From contig CALQNE010000065.1 of NCBI GenBank assembly GCA_943331855.1, forward strand, positions 1 through 13,890: a stretch of DNA of 13,890 nucleotides, in the 5' to 3' direction. The notes below the pieces were generated by a model that did not search any database, was not told the DNA's origin, and saw nothing but the letters and a program-made list of their open reading frames with translations. The translations under genes were made by a program, and so were the position numbers. This document shows, one piece after another, positions 6,788-12,815 of the stretch (the stretch's first letter is position 1; each line of letters starts with the position of its first letter). The stretch comes from Bordetella parapertussis. GTDB taxonomy: Bacteria; Pseudomonadota; Gammaproteobacteria; Burkholderiales; Burkholderiaceae_B.

Positions 6788-6804
6788 CACTTAGGGGTGA
6801 CAAC

Positions 6805-7827
6805 ATGAACCGACTCATTCAAAAAATGATGGCGCAGAACGCCTTGAATCGCTGGTCTTTACTTTTTATTGTCGGGGTCATCGGAGCCCTCAGCGCGACC
6901 TCACCCGCAAGTGCACAAGCCGATTATCCAACACGCCCCATCAAAATCGTGGTGCCCTATACGGCGGGTGGTAATGTTGATATCACCGCACGCGTGATTT
7001 CAAAAAAACTCTCTGAGCAACTTGGGCAACAGGTGATTGTTGAAAACCGCCCGGGCGCCAGCACCATCATCGGCAGTCAGTCTGTTGCAAAAAGCCCACC
7101 TGATGGCTATACCTTGCTGGTCACCGGCACCATCACGTCGGCGCACACCATGAATCCAGGTTTGTTCGCCAACCTACCCTATGATACGAACAAAGATTTT
7201 GCACCGATCAGCCTAGTGACTCAGTTGTCATTAATCGTGGTGGTACACCCTTCGCTGCCCGTCAAAACGCTACCCGAGCTGATTGCCTTGGCGAAAGCGC
7301 AACCTAAACAGATTAACGTGGCAACGGGTGGCTCGGGTGGCTCATCGAACCTGGCGGTTGAATTGCTGACCATGGCCTCTGGCGCGCAATTCACTGCGGT
7401 GCATTACAAAGGCAATGCACCAGGCTTGGCAGACACGGTTGCGGGGCAAACCTCGATGATGATTGAGACGACCTCGACTGCGCTGCCGCACATCAGGGGG
7501 GGCAAACTGCGGGCGCTTGCCGTGACAGGTGTTAAACGCTCGCCGCTGTTGCCCGACGTGCCCACCGTTGCTGAATCAGGATACCCAGATTACAACGTGA
7601 CCTTTAAGCTCGGCATGCTTGCGCCGGCCGGCACGCCTAGTGCCATCCTAGAAAAACTAGCGAGCGAAGTCGCCAAGATTTCACGCGACCCTGTCATTCA
7701 GCAAACCTTTGCCGAGCAAGGCTCAGAAGCAATCAGCAGCACACCAAAAGCCTTTGCCGCCGAAATTGAGGCTGACATCATCAAGTGGACTGACGTCATG
7801 AAAAAGAATGGGATCAAGGCCGAGTAA
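6805..7827 (+). CDS. Bug-family periplasmic solute receptor, second copy
   Basis: The 340-residue precursor starts at ATG 6805, with AGGGGTGA ending four bases before it; the frame is open upstream but the signal peptide only makes sense from here. Cleavage is likely after PASA at residue 37. ADYPTRPIKIVVPYTAGGNVD, VENRPGAST, PPDGYTLLVTG and LPYDTNKDFAPIS are typical Bug receptor signatures. It lies 17 bp after the MetE-like gene and is clearly a different paralogue from the first receptor, differing through the ligand-facing loops (for example GTITSAHTMNPGLF against STSATHATNPALY). Two receptors in one operon may recognise related ligands. The C-terminus ends MKKNGIKAE, normal for the family. 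Confidence 0.93.
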   Translation: MNRLIQKMMAQNALNRWSLLFIVGVIGALSATSPASAQADYPTRPIKIVVPYTAGGNVDITARVISKKLSEQLGQQVIVENRPGASTIIGSQSVAKSPPDGYTLLVTGTITSAHTMNPGLFANLPYDTNKDFAPISLVTQLSLIVVVHPSLPVKTLPELIALAKAQPKQINVATGGSGGSSNLAVELLTMASGAQFTAVHYKGNAPGLADTVAGQTSMMIETTSTALPHIRGGKLRALAVTGVKRSPLLPDVPTVAESGYPDYNVTFKLGMLAPAGTPSAILEKLASEVAKISRDPVIQQTFAEQGSEAISSTPKAFAAEIEADIIKWTDVMKKNGIKAE

Positions 7828-7892
7828 GTCTCTTGTTAAATCACGCCGCTTGTTGAATAATCAGTCAACCACAAAAATCTAAGGGGACAACC

Positions 7893-8024
7893 ATGCAACA
7901 CGAAACATCACACCATGACGCACCCGCTAGCACAATGAGTTCGAAGGACTTTTGGGCGATTATGTTGCTCGTGTTTGGCCCATCAGCCCTGACACTATGG
8001 TGGGTTATTCATCAGTCTTCGTAA
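7893..8024 (+). CDS. 43-residue single-pass membrane protein
   Basis: A short ORF begins at ATG 7893, four to six bases after a strong AAGGGGA ribosome site, and stops at TAA 8022-8024. The N-terminal 17 residues are polar and His-rich (MQHETSHHDAPASTMSS). Residues about 19-39 (FWAIMLLVFGPSALTLWWVI) form one hydrophobic helix with aromatic Trp at the ends, as expected for a transmembrane segment. It is 65 bp after the second Bug receptor gene on the same strand, and its start context (AAGGGGACAACC) nearly repeats that of the receptor gene (AGGGGTGACAAC). A perfect hairpin follows its stop. It is too short to resemble TctB, which has four helices. I recognise no family; a small accessory subunit is possible but unproven. 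Confidence 0.6.
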   Translation: MQHETSHHDAPASTMSSKDFWAIMLLVFGPSALTLWWVIHQSS

Positions 8025-8029
8025 ATGAC

Positions 8030-8051
8030 TGAGCCTGCGCAAGCAGGCTCA
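8030..8051. terminator. perfect GC-rich hairpin with GCAA loop between convergent genes
   Basis: TGAGCCTGC (8030-8038) and GCAGGCTCA (8043-8051) pair over nine bases around a GCAA tetraloop, a stabilising GNRA loop on the plus strand. It lies six bases after the small membrane protein's stop and 28 bases past the end of the convergent VOC gene. It probably ends transcription from one or both sides, but no T run follows on either strand, so a factor-assisted terminator or RNA-end protector is as likely as a classical intrinsic one. Confidence 0.5.
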
Positions 8052-8078
8052 TATCAGCGCGATCACAGCCCCAGCGCG

Positions 8079-8513
8079 TTACTTTGCGAACAAAGAACTC
8101 ATATTCGCAAAGGCTTTGAACTCAATTGCGTTGCCCGACGGATCCATAAAAAACATGGTGGATTGCTCGCCGACTTCGCCTTTGAAGCGCGTGTAGGGCT
8201 CAATCACAAACTTGGTACCGACCGCCTTGAGCTTGGCGGCCATCACTTCCCATTGCGGAATCGACAACACAGCACCAAAGTGACGGACCGGAACTTGATG
8301 ATCGTCAACAGCGCTGGTTTGCTTATGACCGCACTCGTCGGGCGCCAGATGCGCCACGATTTGGTGCCCATAAAAGTCAAAATCCACCCAATCAGGCGCG
8401 CTACGGCCTTCGCCACAGCCTAGCAGCCCAACATAAAACTGACGCGCTTCTTCAATATCGCGCACGGGAAAAGCAAGATGAAAAGGGGGCATCGTAGTCG
8501 CTTGAGCAGACAT
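8079..8513 (-). CDS. VOC (glyoxalase/dioxygenase fold) family protein
   Basis: The 144-residue protein has two beta-alpha-beta-beta-beta modules of the vicinal oxygen chelate fold. The start PPFHLAFPVRDIEEARQFY places H12 at the first metal position; H78 in VRHFGAVL and E131 in SGNAIEFKAF complete the usual His-His-Glu set. MDPSGNAIEFK is the standard final strand. Members isomerise, cleave or modify small substrates in the cytoplasm; the substrate here is unknown. The start at ATG 8513-8511 has GAGG six bases upstream. The gene lies 70 bp after the response-regulator cyclase gene on the same strand, so it may be read from it, though an own promoter is possible. It faces the Bug operon with a hairpin between. 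Confidence 0.87.
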   Translation of the reverse strand: MSAQATTMPPFHLAFPVRDIEEARQFYVGLLGCGEGRSAPDWVDFDFYGHQIVAHLAPDECGHKQTSAVDDHQVPVRHFGAVLSIPQWEVMAAKLKAVGTKFVIEPYTRFKGEVGEQSTMFFMDPSGNAIEFKAFANMSSLFAK

Positions 8514-8583
8514 TTAAAACCTCAAATTAGACAAGATTGATCAGACAGACCAGATTGTACAAAACAAATGGCCCTTTTTGCCT

Positions 8584-9714
8584 CTAAGAGGCAATCAACG
8601 AGGCTCGATCAATTTTATAAATCTGGATCGCACGGGCAAAGCCTTTAGGCGTCATTTCTTTAAAGGGATGAACACCCTCAGTCTGTGACAGATTTGAATA
8701 CGTCTTGATATCTAACAGTATTTCGCCATCTGCCGCTGCGTCGCACAGCCTGGCTGACAGATTACACACGCTGCCAATCGCTGCATAATCAAAGCGTCCT
8801 TCGCAGCCCATCATCCCTAAGGTGGCATACCCTCTGGCAATCCCCACGCCAAAACCCAGCTGAAAGCCCATCTTCTTCCAACTCGCTTGCAAATCAATAA
8901 ACGCGAGCTGCATGTCGGCTGCCAATTGAATCGCCACATCACTTTGCGCTTCGCAAGGGATGGGATCATTAAAAAATATCATGATCCCATCCCCGGCAAA
9001 GTGTTCTAACGTGCCATTGTGTTTGCTGATCAAGCGACCCATCTTTCCATGGTAGGCGCTCAAAATTTTCATGACCTCTTCGGGTTCAGCTGAATCCACT
9101 AAAGAAGTAAAGCCTCTTAAATCAATGAACACGACTGAAATCTCGGCGCGATGCGGCTCGAAAAGCGTTCTGCCTCCGTCACGAAACATCTTGTTTGCCA
9201 CCTGTTCTGGCAAAAACCGTTTTAAACCCGCCAGCTTCTCTAGCTCAGCAACCTGCGTTTGCACCTGTTCGGCCAAAGTCTCTGACAGCTGTTTCAATTC
9301 TTCGTTTTTATGTACGAGCCGCTCTTGCAATTCGTTGATGCGTAATAAAGACTTTACGCGGGCAAACAGTTCTGCCTGATTAATAGGCTTACATAAAAAA
9401 TCATCTGCGCCCATCTCGATGGCCTTCACGCGCTCTAGATCGTCTAAGGCGGTGACCATAATGATGGGCAACAGACTCGTCGCCTCATCAGCCCGCAAGC
9501 GCTGGCAAACGGTATAACCCGAGATATCCGGCATCATGACATCAAGCAAAACCAAATCGGGTTTGTTTGCCTGGATTTTTTCTAACGCCTCTACCCCACC
9601 TGCGGCAGTCGAGACAGCAAAGCCATTGCCCTCTAACAGTGCAGAAAGCAACTTCACATTCATCGCATTATCATCAACAACCAAGATCTGGGCGGGTTGC
9701 ATCGTCATATTCAT
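8584..9714 (-). CDS. response regulator fused to class III adenylate/guanylate cyclase
   Basis: Of 376 residues, about 9-122 are a CheY-like receiver: acidic pair D14/D15 (VVDDN), phospho-acceptor D58 (LLDVMMP), T88 and K109 (CKPI). A helical linker predicted to form a coiled coil spans about 125-162. Residues about 190-365 are a class III cyclase domain with metal aspartates D198 (VVFIDLRGFTS) and D242 (HFAGDGIMIFFND) and transition-state N318 and R322 (NLSAR). The two base-recognition positions are unusual: H238 where adenylyl cyclases have Lys, and A311 where they have Asp or Thr. Phosphorylation is expected to control nucleotide cyclisation. I prefer ATG 9714-9712 to the TTG nine bases upstream because GAGG is only two bases from the TTG. 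The gene diverges from the stand-alone receiver gene. Confidence 0.9.
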   Translation of the reverse strand: MNMTMQPAQILVVDDNAMNVKLLSALLEGNGFAVSTAAGGVEALEKIQANKPDLVLLDVMMPDISGYTVCQRLRADEATSLLPIIMVTALDDLERVKAIEMGADDFLCKPINQAELFARVKSLLRINELQERLVHKNEELKQLSETLAEQVQTQVAELEKLAGLKRFLPEQVANKMFRDGGRTLFEPHRAEISVVFIDLRGFTSLVDSAEPEEVMKILSAYHGKMGRLISKHNGTLEHFAGDGIMIFFNDPIPCEAQSDVAIQLAADMQLAFIDLQASWKKMGFQLGFGVGIARGYATLGMMGCEGRFDYAAIGSVCNLSARLCDAAADGEILLDIKTYSNLSQTEGVHPFKEMTPKGFARAIQIYKIDRASLIAS

Positions 9715-9820
9715 CTTATTCAATGCCTCACCAATACTAAATAATTTAACTACTTACACTTAGACGTAATTCAAGTACTCTGCACCCAATCAAAAAAACC
9801 TGTCTCGACCAAAAAAACGC
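9715..9820. promoter_or_regulatory. divergent intergenic region between two receiver genes
   Basis: This 106-bp AT-rich gap separates the divergent starts of the receiver-cyclase and the stand-alone receiver, so promoters for both are expected. On the minus strand TTGAAT followed at 18 bases by an AT-rich GTTAAA-type box is a weak candidate; on the plus strand TTACAC and TACTCT at 16 bases is another. Both are poor matches. The call rests on layout. Confidence 0.35.
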
Positions 9821-10192
9821 ATGAAAACAATCTTAATCGTTGAAGACCACGAACTAAACCTCAAACTCATGCAAGAAGTTTTGCGCGGTCAAGGCTATCA
9901 AACATTGTCAGCACGCTCGGGTGAAGAATGCATGGCATTTTTAGAAACTGTCGTGCCAGATTTGATCTTGATGGACATACATATGCCCGGGATCAGTGGC
10001 ATTGAAACCTTAATCTTGTTAAAAAAGAAGCTCGCTTTTGCGAATACCCCTGTCATCGCCGTCACGGCTTCAGTCATGCCAAGCGATAAGTTATCGACAC
10101 TCGAAGCCGGCTTTGATGCCTTCATTGATAAACCAATCGACATTGACACTTTTTTAGCTACCGTTGAAAAGCACCTTAATTTGTCAAATTAA
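9821..10192 (+). CDS. single-domain response regulator (DivK-like receiver)
   Basis: The 123-residue protein is a complete receiver with no output domain. E8/D9 (VEDHE) form the acidic pocket, D52 (LMDIHMPG) is the phospho-acceptor, T82 (AVTAS) and K104 (IDKPID) complete the switch. The pattern ILIVEDHELNLKLMQEVL and the DKPID end are typical of DivK-like and hybrid-kinase receivers. It would pass a signal by binding a partner or by shuttling phosphate. It faces the histidine kinase gene tail to tail with 25 bp between, and diverges from the receiver-cyclase gene, so either could be its partner. No clear ribosome site precedes the ATG, which is preceded by an A-rich stretch. Confidence 0.9.
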   Translation: MKTILIVEDHELNLKLMQEVLRGQGYQTLSARSGEECMAFLETVVPDLILMDIHMPGISGIETLILLKKKLAFANTPVIAVTASVMPSDKLSTLEAGFDAFIDKPIDIDTFLATVEKHLNLSN

Positions 10193-10198
10193 TTTGAC
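10183..10198. repeat. 16-bp perfect palindrome at receiver stop codon
   Basis: GTCAAATT followed directly by AATTTGAC forms a perfect palindrome that contains the TAA stop of the receiver gene. It lies between two convergent genes. As RNA it could fold only a weak six-base stem, and no T run follows, so a terminator is doubtful. A protein-binding site is the other option. Confidence 0.4.
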
Positions 10199-10217
10199 GG
10201 CAGCGCAAGCGAAAAAA

Positions 10218-12083
10218 CTAACCATTTTGCTGAGGTAAAGAAAAGTAAAAGCGTGAGCCTACCCCGGGTTGCGACTCTACCTTCAACGTACCGCCATGTA
10301 TTTCAATCAATCTTTTTGAAATCGCCAGGCCTAAGCCCGTGCCTTCTGTCGTGCGATTCAAAATGTTATCAACCTGTCTAAAGTCATCAAAGATCTCGAC
10401 AAGCTGATCCTCTGCAATGCCAATTCCAGTATCAATGACTTCAAATTGAATTTCGTCACTGCGCACAAAAACATTCAAGCTAATCACACCGCCAGGGAGT
10501 GTGTACTTGATCGCATTGGTCAGTAAGTTGAGAAGCACTTGTCTTAACTTGGTTTTGTCTGCGACACAACGACCCTCACCTTCGATACTAAATTGAATTT
10601 TGAGCCCTCCTCTTTCTGCACGTTGCCGCGTCAGGATCAAGGTTGTTTGCACAAAGTCCAACAATTCAAAGGTGCTTGAATCTAGCGCGATCTGACCAGA
10701 TTCGATCTTGGCCAAATCAAGAACGTCGTTAATGAGCGTCAACAAATGCTTACCTGACGTGTGGATGTCGCCGACGTATTCATGCTGCTTATCATTCAAC
10801 GGCCCAAACGTGCGTCGGTGCAGCAGTTCTGAAAAACCAATGATGGCATTCAATGGCGTGCGCAGCTCGTGCGACATATTCGCCAGAAACTCTGATTTAA
10901 ACCGATTCGCACGCTCTAACTGGCTGTGACTCCAGACGAGTGATTTATGTTTTTCGGCAATTTCTACCGTTCTTTGCTGAACTCTGCGCTCAAGATCTTT
11001 ATTTTGCGTGTCGACCACCTCTTTCGCCGACAATAGCTCGTCTTGCAATAGCTTAACTTCACGAAATTCCTTCAAAATCAGACGGTCTTTCTTCAAAAAC
11101 TCCCTAATGAAAAAAACCAAAAGACCGAGTCCTAATAGAGCGCCAAACAGACTATAGGTTAAAAATCTGCGGTAATTTTGTAGGAAGATATCGCTACCAA
11201 TTGAGATTGAAGTAAAAAATGGATAGCCATCAACGTATCCAACGGCGGCCATTCTTTTTATTTGCGAATCACTCGTCTCGGCAAGCTCCGAATCTACCGT
11301 AACAAATATCGCTGGCATACTGCCGGCCAACCCTGCAGGCAACCGGCCTCGCATCTTATTATCAACTTTTGAAATGATTTGCTCTTGCAGCGGCCAAGAA
11401 GCCATCACCATGGAATCATCTCGATACAAAGCGATGCGCGCCGAGGACCCAAGATGAGAAAAAAGCGCTTTATAAAAGGATGAAAAACTGTCGACCGACA
11501 TACCGATCAACACCAATCCTAAAAATTCTCCGTTGCGATCATCCAGTCGTTTGGTCAGATAAAAAACCCATTTGTCTGTCCCTCTATTTTTAACTGGTTG
11601 ACTATAAAACGTTTGAGAGCCGGCACGATTTTTATGCCATGAGTAATAATCTCGATCGCTTAGATTAATGGGTGGAGGTGGATAGCTTCTTGTGAAATTT
11701 AAAACACGCCCATCTTTGGCGACCACGGTGGCAACGTCAATCAAGGGATTGCTATTGATTTTTTGATTCAGTGAACTAAACTCCTGCGCGCGCGTGGCAT
11801 AGGCTTTGAAGTCCTCTTCATTCGTGAATCGCTGACTAACCAATTCAGAATAAATACCCTCAAGCGCTACATTTGCTGAATACAGCGTTTGCTGTGCATG
11901 CGCGGTAAGCGAAAGAGATAAGTCTGTTAAGTGCTCAGAGTATTGCTTTTCTGCTGTTTGATATTCAAAATAATTCAAAATCCCTGTTAACAATACGGTA
12001 ATGGCGCCGAGCGTAACCCCTCCTAGCTGAACCAACCAACGGTTACTAATCTTTTTTTCTGACGCGTACGTGCGAGTGTTCAT
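10218..12083 (-). CDS. membrane sensor histidine kinase with extracytoplasmic Cache (PDC) domain
   Basis: The 621-residue protein has TM1 at about 19-38 and TM2 at about 308-327, enclosing a periplasmic region of some 270 residues. Its DRDYYSWHK and FYLTKRLDDRNGEFLGLVLIGMSVDSF segments fit a double Cache (PDC) ligand sensor. No HAMP domain is evident; a long helix, probably coiled coil (about 340-395), leads to the kinase. HisKA holds H405 in FLANMSHELRTPLNAIIGF. The ATPase has N523 (LLTNAIKYT), DTGIGI (551-556) and GTGLGLAISKRL (581-592). It ends without a receiver, so its phosphate must go to a separate regulator; the stand-alone receiver and the receiver-cyclase are nearest. The ATG at 12083 lacks a good ribosome site and lies 46 bp after the truncated cyclase gene on the same strand. 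Confidence 0.92.
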   Translation of the reverse strand: MNTRTYASEKKISNRWLVQLGGVTLGAITVLLTGILNYFEYQTAEKQYSEHLTDLSLSLTAHAQQTLYSANVALEGIYSELVSQRFTNEEDFKAYATRAQEFSSLNQKINSNPLIDVATVVAKDGRVLNFTRSYPPPPINLSDRDYYSWHKNRAGSQTFYSQPVKNRGTDKWVFYLTKRLDDRNGEFLGLVLIGMSVDSFSSFYKALFSHLGSSARIALYRDDSMVMASWPLQEQIISKVDNKMRGRLPAGLAGSMPAIFVTVDSELAETSDSQIKRMAAVGYVDGYPFFTSISIGSDIFLQNYRRFLTYSLFGALLGLGLLVFFIREFLKKDRLILKEFREVKLLQDELLSAKEVVDTQNKDLERRVQQRTVEIAEKHKSLVWSHSQLERANRFKSEFLANMSHELRTPLNAIIGFSELLHRRTFGPLNDKQHEYVGDIHTSGKHLLTLINDVLDLAKIESGQIALDSSTFELLDFVQTTLILTRQRAERGGLKIQFSIEGEGRCVADKTKLRQVLLNLLTNAIKYTLPGGVISLNVFVRSDEIQFEVIDTGIGIAEDQLVEIFDDFRQVDNILNRTTEGTGLGLAISKRLIEIHGGTLKVESQPGVGSRFYFSLPQQNG

Positions 12084-12129
12084 TCAGATCTGTCGCACGA
12101 GGATATTTTCTTTGATATGAATAGTATTT

Positions 12130-12573
12130 TCATTTTTTTCTATTCAAAAAAGACGTCAAAATCGGACCGAGTCCTTTGCATTCAATAAGTTCTCGCTCTT
12201 CAAGCTCGTACTGATCCAAGATTGCGTCGCGAACAACGGGCGAAACCTGAATGCGCCCGATCTGCGAAGTCGACTCCATGCGGCTTGCTGTATTTACCGT
12301 ATTGCCCCACAAGTCATACGAAAACTTCGTGTAGCCAATCACGCCCGCGACCACTGGCCCAGAGTTCAAGCCAATCCGCATATTCAACTCCATACTGTGT
12401 TGTTGATTAAACGCCTTTAAATCTTCAAACATTCCTAAGGCCATATCGGCGCAGATATGTGCGTGATCCGAGCGCGGAATCGGTAACCCACCCACCGCCA
12501 TGTAAGCATCACCAATTGTTTTGATTTTTTCTAAACCAAGATCCTCGGCGCGTCGATCAAAACGACTGAACAT
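12130..12573 (-). CDS. N-terminally truncated class III adenylyl cyclase domain, probably a remnant
   Basis: The 147-residue product starts inside a class III cyclase domain. It keeps K18 (KIKTIGDAYMAVGG), second metal aspartate D22, adenine-recognising D87 (YDLWGNTVN), N94 and R98 (ASRMES), so its parent used ATP. The opening strand with the first metal aspartate (usually in FADIVGFT) and the next helices are missing. I translated the 242 bp upstream and found no trace of them in any frame, so this is a deletion or rearrangement, not a frameshift. Lacking one of two metal ligands, it should be inactive alone. Yet the ORF is intact and AGGAG lies seven bases before ATG 12573-12571, so it may be translated, perhaps acting as a dimer partner. 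It precedes the histidine kinase gene. Confidence 0.75.
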   Translation of the reverse strand: MFSRFDRRAEDLGLEKIKTIGDAYMAVGGLPIPRSDHAHICADMALGMFEDLKAFNQQHSMELNMRIGLNSGPVVAGVIGYTKFSYDLWGNTVNTASRMESTSQIGRIQVSPVVRDAILDQYELEERELIECKGLGPILTSFLNRKK

Positions 12574-12815
12574 GCTACTGCTCCTGATTTTCAGTTAGAG
12601 GGTACAAACGAACAAAGTCACTCAAGATCATGGCTATGAAAAACTTAGCCGTCGAGACTCGGTTCGGATAACACGAGTGCACCTCGAACCTTAACGCTAG
12701 TGGTAAACGTTAATTTGCAAGATCAGCGTGACTTTTGCCCTGCTAATTAGCTATCTGGCGTCTGACTCGGACGAAATGCTAAGGTAGAAGTCTTCAAACA
12801 TTGTTGATCACACGC
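12574..12815. promoter_or_regulatory. divergent intergenic region with inverted repeat
   Basis: The 242 bp between the truncated cyclase and the MmgE/PrpD-family gene hold no convincing gene; a 19-codon minus-strand ORF (12575-12631) ends one base before the cyclase ATG and is probably chance. TTAACG (12691-12696) and CGTTAA (12708-12713) form an inverted repeat with an 11-base spacer, a plausible dimeric regulator site. No clear sigma70 boxes are seen. Confidence 0.4.
12691..12713. promoter_or_regulatory. inverted repeat TTAACG-N11-CGTTAA, possible operator
   Basis: Two perfect six-base arms are separated by 11 bases, about two helical turns centre to centre, as expected for a dimeric transcription factor. 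It lies 103 bp before the MmgE/PrpD start and 118 bp before the truncated cyclase start. No regulator gene is adjacent, so the binder is unknown; chance is possible. Confidence 0.3.

Noticed and set aside
6688..6804. N-terminal extension of the second Bug receptor into the MetE-like gene
   Set aside because: A strong ribosome site and a proper signal peptide begin at ATG 6805; the extension overlaps the MetE-like coding sequence in another frame.
8578..8594. Inverted repeat TTGCCTC-TAA-GAGGCAA at the stop of the receiver-cyclase gene, considered as a terminator
   Set aside because: For the minus-strand transcript it is followed by A residues and then GGG, not by T residues; the T run lies on the wrong side and the loop has only three bases.
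12119..12145. GAATAG/CTATTC inverted repeat at the end of the truncated cyclase, considered as a terminator before the kinase gene
   Set aside because: Six AT-rich pairs around a 15-base loop are too weak, and the kinase gene begins soon after on the same strand.
12574..12815. Search for a frameshifted N-terminal half of the truncated adenylyl cyclase
   Set aside because: No frame on the minus strand encodes a DIVGFT-like segment; stops are frequent, so the missing part is absent, not just out of frame.
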